Shown: positions 37,327 through 46,407, counted from the stretch's first letter. The stretch: DNA of 62,439 bases from Bacteroidales bacterium (GCA_017466405.1 JAFTUF010000008.1:1-62439), one strand, 5' to 3'. Made by a program: numbers and translations. The notes: generated from the letters alone by a model not told the origin.

Positions 37327-37385
37327 CACTCATTAAAAAATAGTAAACATTTTTACTATATATTATTTTACTAAATTTAAAAAGA

Positions 37386-38195
37386 ATGTTTTTTAACATA
37401 CCATATTTCAAGAAAGGAAAAGAAGAGAAATCCGGTGACGAAAAAACCGAACTTTCTTGCAATGAAAATATCACAACTGTTGAAGACGAATACAAAGGAC
37501 ATCTTTACGAGAAGTTACAAGATGACTATCGCGTGAAGGAAGGTCTCAAAGCCTGCATGAACTGCGGAGTTTGTACGGCGGTATGTCCGGCAGCGGAATT
37601 TTACAGATATAATCCAAAGAATATCGTCAACATAGTTCAACGCAAGAACGAGGAAGAACTCGAAGCCTTGTTGAAAAGCGACACTATATGGTACTGCGGC
37701 GAATGTATGTCGTGCGTGACACGCTGCCCTCGCGGAAACGCTCCTGGGCTCATCATCATGGCATTACGAAAACTCGCTATGGAAAGCGGCTACTATATGG
37801 AGTCGGAGAAAGGCAGACAACAATATGTAGTCGTTAAGGATTTATGCAGCAATATCTTAAATCACGGATACTGCATCTATCCTCGTCATTTCGGCTATGA
37901 AGAACATAAGGAATGGGGAACCGTAGGAAAATGGATAGGAGAAAATCTCGACGACGTCCATAAGAGAATGGGTTCCAACTTAGACGGCGACGGTCCTGGC
38001 GGACTTCGTAAGATTCCTCAAGAGAGCCTCGACCAACTGAAAAACATCTTCGACGTGACAGGCGCCACCGACTTGATGAACAAAGTGCTCAACGACGCTC
38101 ATCAACAGGCTCTGAAAGAAAACCTCAGCGACGAGGATTATTTCAAAAAAGTTTACACCATTAATAATAGTAACAAACATCTTAATATAGGATAA
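37386..38195 (+). CDS. HdrC-like 4Fe-4S protein
   Basis: 269 residues. Two 4Fe-4S binding sites in ferredoxin style: CMNCGVCTAVCP (about 58-69) and CGECMSCVTRCP (about 103-114), spaced as in HdrC of heterodisulfide reductase. No membrane segments. The C-terminal 130 residues (YCIYPRHFGYEEHKEWGTVG) form an extension not seen in methanogen HdrC. It would pass electrons between the HdrA-like and HdrB-like subunits. It is two bases from the next gene, so tightly coupled. A helix-poor first 40 residues may be a linker. Confidence 0.85.
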   Translation: MFFNIPYFKKGKEEKSGDEKTELSCNENITTVEDEYKGHLYEKLQDDYRVKEGLKACMNCGVCTAVCPAAEFYRYNPKNIVNIVQRKNEEELEALLKSDTIWYCGECMSCVTRCPRGNAPGLIIMALRKLAMESGYYMESEKGRQQYVVVKDLCSNILNHGYCIYPRHFGYEEHKEWGTVGKWIGENLDDVHKRMGSNLDGDGPGGLRKIPQESLDQLKNIFDVTGATDLMNKVLNDAHQQALKENLSDEDYFKKVYTINNSNKHLNIG

Positions 38196-38197
38196 TC

Positions 38198-39268
38198 ATG
38201 ATAGTTGAAGGCAAACAAAAAATATGGGCTGATTATCAAAAAGATATTCCTGACGACCATTATTATTATGTCAGAAGCTGCATCCGTCAGTCGTTTTTCC
38301 CGGCTTCGGAAGTGACTTTCTTAGACATCACAAGAAATAAATTAGGCAAAGACTTCTACGAAAATCCATATCACACCACTTGCGGAGGCATCGCATATCA
38401 CAGCGACAGCATACCGCAAGAGACTGCCATGACAATAATAGCGCGACAATTCGCCTTAATGCACGAGAGCGGCTACGAAAACTACGTCTGCTCCTGCATC
38501 ACCTCATTCGGTTGCTACACAGAGACATTAGAGACATGGCACGAGTTTCCTGAGTTAGAAGCCAAGATTCGTCAATATCTCTGGGACTCTTGCAAGAAAG
38601 AATTTGCCAAGCCAAAATACCTCGCACACTCCAGCGACATCATATATAAATTCAGAAACGAGATTGCCGCGAAAGCGAAATACAAACTCGTCAACGCTAA
38701 GACAGGCAAACCATTGAAAGTGGTGGAACATATTGGCTGTCACTATGCGAAGATGTTCCCTTCGAAAGGATTCGGCGGTGCAGAATATCCGCACGTTTTG
38801 GTAGGAATGATAGAAGCCTGGGGCGGTGAAGTGGTCGATTATCCGGAGAGACGTCACTGCTGCGGATTCGGCTTCCGTCAGTATTTCGTACAAGCCAACA
38901 GAGGTTATTCTATGTCGAACACCTACAAGAAATTCGAGTCGATGGAACCTTACGAGCCAGACCTCATCATCACCAACTGTCCCGGATGTCCTTATTTCTT
39001 AGACAGATGGCAATACGTCATCGCGGAACAGACAGGCAAGACCTACGGCAAAAACGGCTACGGCATTCCAGCCCTGACTTACGAAGAAGTGGCAGGCTTG
39101 GTCTTAGGTTACAACCCTTGGGACTTAGGATTGCAGATGCATCAAGTCGCGATAGAACCATTGCTTGATAAGATGGGCATAGAATACGACCCTAAAGCTA
39201 AATATAAAGGTGTTAATAACAAAGACTTAGGAACACCAGAGAATCCAGTTAATATTAAGTTAATGTAG
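38198..39268 (+). CDS. HdrB-like subunit with two cysteine-rich CCG domains
   Basis: 356 residues. The first half has Cys pairs around TTCGGIAYHSD and CSCITSFGCYTETL; the second half has the full CCG signature GCHYAKMF..RHCCGFGF..NCPGCPYF (about 182-265), which in HdrB binds the noncubane Fe-S clusters that split a disulfide. Cytoplasmic. In an organism without coenzymes M and B the substrate must be another disulfide or carrier, not identifiable here. Confidence 0.85.
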   Translation: MIVEGKQKIWADYQKDIPDDHYYYVRSCIRQSFFPASEVTFLDITRNKLGKDFYENPYHTTCGGIAYHSDSIPQETAMTIIARQFALMHESGYENYVCSCITSFGCYTETLETWHEFPELEAKIRQYLWDSCKKEFAKPKYLAHSSDIIYKFRNEIAAKAKYKLVNAKTGKPLKVVEHIGCHYAKMFPSKGFGGAEYPHVLVGMIEAWGGEVVDYPERRHCCGFGFRQYFVQANRGYSMSNTYKKFESMEPYEPDLIITNCPGCPYFLDRWQYVIAEQTGKTYGKNGYGIPALTYEEVAGLVLGYNPWDLGLQMHQVAIEPLLDKMGIEYDPKAKYKGVNNKDLGTPENPVNIKLM

Positions 39269-39340
39269 TCACAATTAATGTAGCCTGAAAGGCTACTACA
39301 GATATAACGTATGACACCGTCATACGATAACACATACACT

Positions 39341-40354
39341 ATGAAAGAACGCAACGTATTAATAATAGGTGGAGGTCCTGCTGGAATGGAGGCCGCTCAC
39401 CAACTGAAACAACTCGGTTTTAATCCGATAATCGTCGAGAGAAACGACAAACTCGGAGGACATCTCGCACAATGGGACAGACTCTTCCCTACCAGCGAAA
39501 CCGCCGAAGGTCTCTTGGAAAGACTGAAAGAAAACATCAAAGACGTAGAGGTAAGACTTAACTCACGCATCACCAACATAGAGAAAAACGCTGAGACCTT
39601 CCATGTGACTCTCTCCAACAACAAAAATTTCGATGTCGATGCCGTCGTGATATGTACAGGCTTCGACCTCTTCAACGCTGAGAAGAAACAAGAATACGGC
39701 TATGGCATCTACGACAGAGTCATCACCAACGCTGAGTTGGAAGAGTATTTTAAAACACATAACGACAAACGCATAGACGAACCACAACGTATTGGTTTCG
39801 TGCATTGTGTAGGTTCAAGAGATATAAAAGTCAACAACACATATTGTTCTAAGGTCTGCTGCGCCACTGCATTGAAACAAGCCTGCGAGATAAAAGACGA
39901 ATTCCCTGACGCCGACGTCTATTGTTTCTATATGGACTTAAGAATGTTCGGCAAAGGCTATGAAGATCTTTATCTTAAGGCACAGAAAGACTTCGACATC
40001 AAATGTGTGAGAGGTCGCGTCTGTGAAGTGTCGGAGAACATAGAAGGAAAACTCGTCATCAAGGCAGAAGACACGCTTCTCGGCACGCCGATGAAGATGA
40101 CCCTCGACTTATTAGTTCTGATGTGCGGCATGGAGAAATCAAAAGGCGCTGATGAGATACAGAAGATGCTCAACATAGAAAGCAACAAAGACGGCTTCAT
40201 CGAGAACCTCGGCGCTTTTGTCGGAATGAACAAGACTAAAGAAAAAGGCGTTTTCGTAGCAGGAGCATGCACCTCGCCTAAAACATTGCCCGACACCATA
40301 GCCGAAGCACGCTCAACAGCAATGGAAGTGTATCATTATTTGTGTAATAATTAG
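39341..40354 (+). CDS. HdrA/QmoA-like FAD oxidoreductase
   Basis: About 337 residues from the ATG at 39341; an upstream ATG at 39311 adds ten unconserved residues. FAD-binding GGGPAGMEAAHQLKQLG lies at the start, with the HdrA iron-sulfur signature YCSKVCCATALKQACEIKD (about 168-186). It is half the length of methanogen HdrA and lacks the ferredoxin and thioredoxin-like extensions, resembling QmoA. It ends in a SPKTLPDTIAEARSTA helix, where FAD contacts usually lie. Likely the flavin centre of the complex. Confidence 0.85.
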   Translation: MKERNVLIIGGGPAGMEAAHQLKQLGFNPIIVERNDKLGGHLAQWDRLFPTSETAEGLLERLKENIKDVEVRLNSRITNIEKNAETFHVTLSNNKNFDVDAVVICTGFDLFNAEKKQEYGYGIYDRVITNAELEEYFKTHNDKRIDEPQRIGFVHCVGSRDIKVNNTYCSKVCCATALKQACEIKDEFPDADVYCFYMDLRMFGKGYEDLYLKAQKDFDIKCVRGRVCEVSENIEGKLVIKAEDTLLGTPMKMTLDLLVLMCGMEKSKGADEIQKMLNIESNKDGFIENLGAFVGMNKTKEKGVFVAGACTSPKTLPDTIAEARSTAMEVYHYLCNN

Positions 40355-40428
40355 GTCAACAGACAACGGACAACAGACAACAGTCTTTGTCCACATTGTT
40401 AATTGTTAACTGTTAATTGTAAATTGTT
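40354..40428. repeat. Two ladder repeats inside the Hdr-like operon
   Basis: GTCAACAGACAACGGACAAC units (40354-40382) are followed by AATTGTTAACTGTTAATTGT units (about 40396-40428) that run up to the next start codon. They separate two genes that should be co-transcribed. Confidence 0.8.
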
Positions 40429-40764
40429 ATGATCGATTTCGGTTTCAGCATATCAAAAAGCTCGCATATCCAGATGGATGATGTCGACTTAAAAACTTTT
40501 AAGAAATTAGAAGCTCTCAATCCCGACATAAACACTTGTATGTCGTGCGGATTATGTACCGCCACATGCAGCGCAGGCAACTTCACCGACGTCAGTTTTC
40601 GCAAGATTATCTTGATGTTACAGAGAGGCAAAGATAAAGAAGCGCTTCAAAAAGTCAAGAGATGTATGATGTGCGGAAAATGCATGATGATATGCAGCCG
40701 CGGCATCAATACGAGAAACATATTACTTTCAATAACAAGATTATATAACGAAGAAGAGAAATGA
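40429..40764 (+). CDS. Small HdrC-like 4Fe-4S protein
   Basis: 111 residues with two 4Fe-4S sites, CMSCGLCTATCSAGNF (about 37-52) and CMMCGKCMMICSRG (about 79-92), spaced as in HdrC. A last Cys of each motif is followed by Ser, not the usual Pro. Its stop overlaps the next gene by four bases (ATGA type), so the two products are made together; it is likely the electron bridge to the membrane subunit. Confidence 0.85.
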   Translation: MIDFGFSISKSSHIQMDDVDLKTFKKLEALNPDINTCMSCGLCTATCSAGNFTDVSFRKIILMLQRGKDKEALQKVKRCMMCGKCMMICSRGINTRNILLSITRLYNEEEK

Positions 40765-42605
40765 GACCTACATTCGACCCGTTTGTAATTCCTTTTGTAG
40801 CGAGCATGACATTCGTCCTCGCCTACTGTATCATCGGCATGATACGCATCGTTTTTCAACTTCCAAAGGAAGACCGACGTAAGTTCTTACGTTCCCTCAT
40901 AACACCAAAAATATTCTGGAAGAACATCAAAGACCTCTTCGGCGACAGCCTCTTCCACGTCAAGATCTGGAAACGCAAGCCGCTCTTGGGTTATATGCAC
41001 TCCGCCATCGCCTTCGGATGGTTCATGATTATCGTCGTCGGACACTTCGAGACAGTCGCCTTGTCACCTTTAAAAGATATGCATCTTCCTTTGTGGGAAA
41101 AGCTGATGTCGAATTTATATATGCCTATCTTCTTCAGATACTTCGCAGTAGAAGCCCCGACGCTCAACGCTCATATCTTCGCTTTCTTGATGGACTTTTT
41201 CTTATTGGTGATAATCAGCGGCATCGTCATCGCCGTCGTCAAGAAGAAGAGACCAAGGAAAGTAGGTTTGAAACGCGTCACCAAATTCGGTCTCAAAGAA
41301 GACTTAGTGAGAATATCATTATGGACCATCTTCCCGTTAAGATTCTTGGCAGAAGCATCGATGGCTAACATCAGCGGCGGTTCCTTCCTGACGAAATTCA
41401 TAGGCTTCGACTTATTGTTCGGCGGACATTACAGCGAGACGCTGAGTTATATTTTATGGTGGGCTTATTCCACTGACCTCGCGATATTTATGACCTTGTT
41501 ACCTTTCTCGAGATATATGCACATACCAGCAGAAGCATTTCTCATCTTATTACGTAACGCAGGTCTCAAGACGACGGAACCTCGTAAGGGTTATGCCGTA
41601 GCTGAGATATATTCCTGCCCAAGCTGCGGACTCTGCATCGACGTATGTCCTATGAGCGAGGTGAAAGAAAACTACAGAAACACAGCGGTTTATTTCATCC
41701 GTAACATCAGAAAAGGAAAGAGGAGAAGAGACGTGAAACACAAGACAGAGATATGTCTCATGTGCGGAAAATGCATCGAGGTTTGTCCTCTCGGCATCGA
41801 CTCACTGAAGATTAAGATGGCGCAAAGAGAAAAGACATATTATAAGATTAAATCCGATTTCGAATATTTAAGTCAACAGACAACAGACAACAGACAACAG
41901 ACTGTTAACAAAGCTGACAAAGTTGTTTATTTCGCCGGTTGCATGTCGCATCTCACTCCTAAGATAACCCGTGCCATGACGAAGATATTTGAATATGCTA
42001 ACGAGAATTACGAATTTTTAGATAAAGAAGGAAGCATCTGCTGCGGACGTCCTATGATGCTGACAGGCAAGAAAGAAGAAGCGAAAGCCTTGATAGAGAA
42101 GAACACCGAGATGATTAAGAAGTCAGGTGCCAAGAGATTGGTTCTCTCCTGCCCTATCTGTTACCGAGTATTTAAGGAAGAATATAATCTTGAAGGAATC
42201 GAGATTTTACATCACACTCAGTATATCAACGAGTTGATAGAGAAAGAGAGAATTGATGTTGACAGAAGCGACAAGCGATATGTCTATCACGACCCATGCG
42301 AGTTAGGGAGAGTCTTCGGTGTTTATGACGAGCCACGTAACATCATCGACAACATCGGATTGCTGACGCAGGGTAAGTCAGACAAAGACATGGCAGTATG
42401 TTGTGGCGGCAGCATCGCAAGTCTCACCATGACGAAAGAAGAACGCGACGAGATTACGAAGAACGCCATCAAAGACTTGACACTCAATCATCCAGAAGAG
42501 ATTGTCACGGCTTGCCCATTATGTCTGAAGACCTTTGCACGATTCGCACCTATCAAGGTAAAAGACATCGCTGAGATCGTGGAGGAAAACATCGTTGAAA
42601 ATTAA
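40761..42605 (+). CDS. Membrane HdrE/HdrD-like fusion Fe-S protein
   Basis: 614 residues. The N-terminal 250 contain about five membrane helices with HSAIAFGWFMIIVVGHFE (His pair, possible haem b ligands), as in HdrE/narI-type subunits. Then come two 4Fe-4S sites, CPSCGLCIDVCP and CLMCGKCIEVCP (about 290-345), and an HdrD-like C-terminus with CCG motifs: CCGRPMM, CPICYRVF, DPCELGRVFG, CCGGS, CPLCLKTF. The linker at about 371-382 (SQQTTDNRQQTVN) is encoded by a ladder repeat. Probably links the soluble subunits to menaquinone. Confidence 0.85.
   Translation: MRPTFDPFVIPFVASMTFVLAYCIIGMIRIVFQLPKEDRRKFLRSLITPKIFWKNIKDLFGDSLFHVKIWKRKPLLGYMHSAIAFGWFMIIVVGHFETVALSPLKDMHLPLWEKLMSNLYMPIFFRYFAVEAPTLNAHIFAFLMDFFLLVIISGIVIAVVKKKRPRKVGLKRVTKFGLKEDLVRISLWTIFPLRFLAEASMANISGGSFLTKFIGFDLLFGGHYSETLSYILWWAYSTDLAIFMTLLPFSRYMHIPAEAFLILLRNAGLKTTEPRKGYAVAEIYSCPSCGLCIDVCPMSEVKENYRNTAVYFIRNIRKGKRRRDVKHKTEICLMCGKCIEVCPLGIDSLKIKMAQREKTYYKIKSDFEYLSQQTTDNRQQTVNKADKVVYFAGCMSHLTPKITRAMTKIFEYANENYEFLDKEGSICCGRPMMLTGKKEEAKALIEKNTEMIKKSGAKRLVLSCPICYRVFKEEYNLEGIEILHHTQYINELIEKERIDVDRSDKRYVYHDPCELGRVFGVYDEPRNIIDNIGLLTQGKSDKDMAVCCGGSIASLTMTKEERDEITKNAIKDLTLNHPEEIVTACPLCLKTFARFAPIKVKDIAEIVEENIVEN
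41870..41906 (+). repeat. Ladder repeat inside a coding sequence
   Basis: CAACAGACAACAGACAAC-type units, the same as in the intergenic copy 1.5 kb upstream, lie in frame within the membrane Hdr gene, between the ferredoxin and CCG domains. Confidence 0.9.
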
Positions 42606-42610
42606 AAATT

Positions 42611-42737
42611 GTAGAGACGCGTCAACGACACAAATAAAATTAAACAATATGTCGTTGACACGTCTGGAAAATTGAAAATTGTAGAGACGCGTCGATCACA
42701 CCAATGAAAAATAAACAAGAATGTGATTGACACGTCT
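42611..42737. repeat. Dispersed palindromes, copies 8 and 9
   Basis: Copy 8: AGACGCGTCAACGACA (42615-42630) with TGTCGTTGACACGTCT (42650-42665). Copy 9: AGACGCGTCGATCACA (42685-42700) with TGTGATTGACACGTCT (42722-42737). Inner arms differ (CGACA versus ATCACA) but pair in each copy; each is introduced by the same AAAATTGTAG. Confidence 0.95.
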
Positions 42738-42809
42738 TTTGAAATTTGAAAGGTGAAAGTTTTTCTTTCTCTTTTCTGCGGAAACCTGACATAAAAAGAA
42801 AATAAATAT

Positions 42810-42817
42810 TATCTTTG
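42810..42817 (+). promoter_or_regulatory. -7 box of tRNA-Pro
   Basis: TATCTTTG followed by CA, 13 bases before the first base of the tRNA. Confidence 0.7.
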
Positions 42818-42830
42818 CAGCCTAGAAGTT

Positions 42831-42904
42831 CGGGGTGTGGTGCAGTTGGCTAGCATTCTTGCATGGGGTGCAAGCGGTCGCCCGTTCGAGTCGGGCCACT
42901 CCGA
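42831..42904 (+). tRNA. tRNA-Pro (GGG)
   Basis: 74 nt cloverleaf: acceptor CGGGGTG/CACTCCG, D-stem GTGC/GCAT, anticodon stem CTTGC/GCAAG with loop ATGGGGT (anticodon GGG, 42865-42867), variable CGGTC, T-arm GCCCG-TTCGAGT-CGGGC. CCA is not encoded. Confidence 0.92.
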
Positions 42905-42910
42905 CAAAAA

Positions 42911-42940
42911 AGCATCGTTGATTTATTGTCAGCGATGTTT
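42911..42940 (+). terminator. Terminator after tRNA-Pro
   Basis: CATCG and TGA pair with TCA and CGATG, followed by seven T's. Confidence 0.85.
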
Positions 42941-42992
42941 TTTTATTTCGAAAATATTTTCACCTACTAAAATAATCATCGTATTTTTTCCA

Positions 42993-43031
42993 TATCTTTG
43001 TAAATGGTATTAGGACACACACGATGTGTCC
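42993..43031 (+). promoter_or_regulatory. fucI promoter and leader hairpin
   Basis: The -7 box TATCTTTG (42993-43000) is followed in the transcript's first bases by a perfect hairpin GGACACA-cacga-TGTGTCC (43013-43031). It may protect the 5' end or be a small dispersed palindrome. Confidence 0.55.
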
Positions 43032-43070
43032 GTACATGTTTAAATCAGTAATACATAAATAAAAAATAAA

Positions 43071-44864
43071 ATGGCAAAAAACAGACTTATCGGTGATTAT
43101 CCTGTGATAGGAATTCGCCCTACTATCGATGGTCGTCGCGGTGCTCTTAAAGTACGTGAATCTCTTGAAGATCAGACTATGAACATGGCTAAAGCAGCCG
43201 CTAAACTTTTCACAGACAACTTGAAATATTCTAACGGCGAACCTGTTAAGGTCGTCATAGCCGACACTACTATAGGCCGCGTCGCTGAAGCTGCTGCCTG
43301 CGCCGATAAATTCAGAAAAGAAGGCGTCGATATTACTCTTACCGTCACTCCTTGCTGGTGCTACGGCGCTGAGACAATGGATATGGACCCAATGACAATC
43401 AAAGGCGTTTGGGGATTCAACGGAACAGAACGTCCAGGTGCTGTTTATCTCGCATCGGTGCTCGCAACACACGCTCAAAAAGGTCTTCCTGCTTTCGGCA
43501 TCTATGGTCATGACGTACAAGACGCTGACGACACTTCAATCCCTGCCGACGTACAAGAGAAGCTCTTGCGTTTCGCTCGCGCTGCCGTCGCTGCTGCAAC
43601 AATGCGCGGCAAGTCATACCTTCAAATAGGTTCTATCTGTATGGGTATCGGCGGCTCAATCATCGACCCTAACTTCATCGAAGAATATCTCGGAATGCGC
43701 GTAGAGTCAGTTGACGAAGTGGAAATCATCCGCCGCATGACAAACGAAATCTATGACAAGAAAGAATACGAAAAAGCTCTCGCCTGGACTAAGGCAAAAT
43801 GTAAAGAAGGTCTCGACAAGAATCCTGACAACCTCAAGAAGACTCCAGCAGAGAAAGAAGAGATGTGGGAATTTGTCGTTAAGATGATGGTTATCATCAA
43901 AGATATGATGAACGGCAACGCTAACCTTCCAGAAGGCTGCGAAGAAGAGATGGTAGGTCATAACGCCATCGCTGCTGGCTTCCAAGGCCAACGTCAATGG
44001 ACCGACTTCTATCCAAACGGCGACTTCGCTGAGTCGTTGCTCAACTCTTCATTCGACTGGAACGGCGCTCGCGAACCTTATATCCTCGCAACAGAAAACG
44101 ACGTCCTCAACGGAATCGGAATGTTATTCATGAAACTGTTGACAAACCGTCCTCAGATGTTCGCCGACGTGCGTACCTACTGGAGTCCAGAAGCTGTTAA
44201 GAAAGCTACAAACTATGACCTTGAAGGCGTTGCTAAAAACTCAGGCGGTATCATCCACCTTATTAATTCAGGTGCTTGCTGCGTCGATGCTTCCGGCGTT
44301 TGTAAAGACGAAAACGGCAACAACGTGATGAAACCTTGGTATGAAGTCACTGAAGCTGATCAAGATGCCATGATTGGCGCAACAGAATGGTGTTCTGCCG
44401 ACTACGGATATTTCCGCGGCGGAGGTTATTCTTCACGTTTCGAGACAAAAGCAGAGATGCCTGTCACAATGATTCGTCTCAACCTCGTCAAAGGTCTCGG
44501 ACCATGCATCCAGATTGCTGAAGGCTGGACTGTCAACCTTCCAGAGAAAGTCTCCGACACATTATGGAAACGCACCGACTACACATGGCCTTGCACATGG
44601 TTCGCACCACGCACTACAGGCAACGGCGCTTTCAAGACAGCCTACGAAGTGATGAACAACTGGGGCGCAAACCACGGCGCTATCAGCTACGGTCACATCG
44701 GTGCCGACCTCATCACATTATGCTCGATCTTACGCATCCCTGTATCAATGCACAACGTCCCTGAAGAGAAGATCTTCCGTCCAGCAGCATGGAACGCTTT
44801 CGGCATGGATAAAGAAGGACAAGATTACAGAGCCTGTGCTAACTTTGGACCAATGTATAAATAA
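43071..44864 (+). CDS. fucI: L-fucose isomerase
   Basis: 597 residues, normal FucI length. Converts L-fucose to L-fuculose, the first step in use of fucose from mucin or plant glycans; cytoplasmic hexamer with Mn2+. Signatures: [20 protein letters not shown]-type start, [17 protein letters not shown] (about 92-108), the metal-site Glu/Asp in [20 protein letters not shown]-type segment (about 350-365) and C-terminal [13 protein letters not shown]. No other fucose genes adjoin it, so the rest of the pathway must be elsewhere. Confidence 0.96.
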   Translation: MAKNRLIGDYPVIGIRPTIDGRRGALKVRESLEDQTMNMAKAAAKLFTDNLKYSNGEPVKVVIADTTIGRVAEAAACADKFRKEGVDITLTVTPCWCYGAETMDMDPMTIKGVWGFNGTERPGAVYLASVLATHAQKGLPAFGIYGHDVQDADDTSIPADVQEKLLRFARAAVAAATMRGKSYLQIGSICMGIGGSIIDPNFIEEYLGMRVESVDEVEIIRRMTNEIYDKKEYEKALAWTKAKCKEGLDKNPDNLKKTPAEKEEMWEFVVKMMVIIKDMMNGNANLPEGCEEEMVGHNAIAAGFQGQRQWTDFYPNGDFAESLLNSSFDWNGAREPYILATENDVLNGIGMLFMKLLTNRPQMFADVRTYWSPEAVKKATNYDLEGVAKNSGGIIHLINSGACCVDASGVCKDENGNNVMKPWYEVTEADQDAMIGATEWCSADYGYFRGGGYSSRFETKAEMPVTMIRLNLVKGLGPCIQIAEGWTVNLPEKVSDTLWKRTDYTWPCTWFAPRTTGNGAFKTAYEVMNNWGANHGAISYGHIGADLITLCSILRIPVSMHNVPEEKIFRPAAWNAFGMDKEGQDYRACANFGPMYK

Positions 44865-44906
44865 TTGACACGGACTATTGACATCGACATTGATTGTTGA
44901 CAATTT

Positions 44907-45024
44907 GTAGAGACGCGTCAATCACACATTACGAAAAATAAACAAGAATGTGATTGACACGTCTGAAAAATTGATAAATTAACAATTGAAAATATTTAGG
45001 GGCGTATCGCATACGCCTCTATTT
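44907..45024. repeat. Dispersed palindromes, copies 10 and 11
   Basis: Copy 10: AGACGCGTCAATCACA (44911-44926) with TGTGATTGACACGTCT (44949-44964); its spacer GAAAAATAAACAAGAA is shared with copy 9. Copy 11 is the small palindrome AGGGGCGTATCGCATACGCC (from 44997). The rest of the 378-base gap holds the alpha motif and the DUF1016 promoter. Confidence 0.95.
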
Positions 45025-45044
45025 TTTTGTAGAAATTTAAGTTC

Positions 45045-45066
45045 AAACTTGACACGAATGTGACTC
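45045..45066 (+). repeat. Flank motif alpha, copy 1
   Basis: AACTTGACACGAATGTGACT (first 20 of 22 bases) matches 58623-58644 with two differences. It lies on the left of the DUF1016 gene. Confidence 0.7.
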
Positions 45067-45197
45067 AAAGGAGAGACTAATAGAAAACTTAAAACATTTT
45101 AACATCTCTTTCGCAGTTTCATTAACATCACGTTAAATTATTGTTAAAATCTTTACTTTTAATTCAAAAACACTTGACAAGAGGTGCAATGATGTTG

Positions 45198-45205
45198 TAG
45201 TTTTG
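45198..45205 (+). promoter_or_regulatory. -7 box of the DUF1016 gene
   Basis: TAGTTTTG followed by CGG, 37 bases ahead of the ATG. Confidence 0.6.
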
Positions 45206-45242
45206 CGGAAGAGAACCTTTTATAAATTAATACCAAAATATT

Positions 45243-46289
45243 ATGAAAAATACTACAAATCGTAATGATGAATTATCTGATAATTTCGTGGAAAAGGATT
45301 ATCAGGAATTATTGCATGAGACCATCTCTGTAATAGAATCTTCACGGGTTCAGATGGCAAGACAAATCAATATGACAGTCATGTCTTCCCATTGGGAGAT
45401 TGGAAGACTGTTGGAAGAACGTAAACTCGACAGCAAACATGGTGATAATATTGTCAGAAGATTGTCTGTTGATTTGAAAAAGAGATACCCTAATATGGGA
45501 GTGTCTCCAAGAAATTTATGGGACATGAAACGATTCTATCTTAATTATTATCAAGAGGATATAAAACTGCGACAAGCTGTCGCAGTTTTGCCGTGGGGAC
45601 ACAATTTGTTATTAATGGATTATAAGTTATCAGCGGAGAATGTCCTTTTTTACGCTAATGAAATTATTTCAAAGAGTTGGTCTCGTAGCATGCTGCTTCT
45701 TGCTCTGAAATCTAAATACCATCTTTCTTTACAAGCAAGCGAGAAGTCGAATAACTTTGCCGTTACAATGTCGAATGAGAATGCGGAATATGCCAATGAG
45801 ATTTTCAGGAGTCGCTATCATTTAGGATTTATCGATGCTGTTGAACCATTGAAGGAATTAGATTTAGAACGGCACTTGGTTAATAAAATAACGTCTTTCA
45901 TTATGGAACTTGGCAACGGTTTCAGTTTTATCGGCAACCAACATACTTTGTCGTTCAACAATAAGGAGTATCATGTTGACCTGCTGTTCTTTCACAGGCA
46001 ACTGCGTTCTATGGTCGCTATTGAACTGAAGATTGGAGAGTTTAAACCAGAATATGTGGGAAAGATGAATTTTTATTTGTCATTATTGGATAAGTTGGAA
46101 AAGTCAGCCGACGAGAATCCTTCGATAGGAATAATTCTTTGTGCAAATAAAGAACATTTGGAGGTGGAATTGGCTTTACAAGACATTAACAAGCCGATAG
46201 GTGTTTCTGAATTTCAATATCTTTTGCCGAAAAATAAATTGGAAGAATTGATTACTAACGAGATTAAGAAAAGAGACGAAGCGATTTAA
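45243..46289 (+). CDS. DUF1016 family PD-(D/E)XK nuclease-like protein (YhcG type)
   Basis: 348 residues. The N-terminal DUF1016_N helical domain has SSHWEIGRLLEERKLDSKHG (about 49-68) and FSPRNLWDMKRFY-like GVSPRNLWDMKRFY. The C-terminal nuclease-like domain shows VDLLFFHRQLRSMVAIELKI (about 243-262), matching the D-x(n)-E-x-K core of PD-(D/E)XK enzymes. Relatives are common in genomic islands and are often placed with restriction or recombination genes; function unproven. It has its own promoter and is bounded by motifs alpha and beta, also found around the Abi gene. Confidence 0.88.
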   Translation: MKNTTNRNDELSDNFVEKDYQELLHETISVIESSRVQMARQINMTVMSSHWEIGRLLEERKLDSKHGDNIVRRLSVDLKKRYPNMGVSPRNLWDMKRFYLNYYQEDIKLRQAVAVLPWGHNLLLMDYKLSAENVLFYANEIISKSWSRSMLLLALKSKYHLSLQASEKSNNFAVTMSNENAEYANEIFRSRYHLGFIDAVEPLKELDLERHLVNKITSFIMELGNGFSFIGNQHTLSFNNKEYHVDLLFFHRQLRSMVAIELKIGEFKPEYVGKMNFYLSLLDKLEKSADENPSIGIILCANKEHLEVELALQDINKPIGVSEFQYLLPKNKLEELITNEIKKRDEAI

Positions 46290-46291
46290 CT

Positions 46292-46346
46292 TACATTTTT
46301 AACATTTTTTAACTTTTCGCAGTGTTTGGGATGTTATCGAGGGATT
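46292..46346 (+). repeat. Flank motif beta, copy 1
   Basis: 55 bases beginning TACATTTTTAACATTTTTTA, matching 59451-59505 at 50 of 55 positions with no gaps. It starts three bases after the DUF1016 stop codon. A weaker, partial look-alike occurs at about 45097-45121. Confidence 0.85.
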
Positions 46347-46407
46347 ATTAACAACGTAATTCGTTTTTGTTAAAATGGATTTTACTACGGACTTAATAAT
46401 TATTTCT

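Noticed and set aside
42831-42904. tRNA as an integration site for the adjacent region
   Set aside because: No repeated 3' tRNA end and no integrase gene were found in the window.
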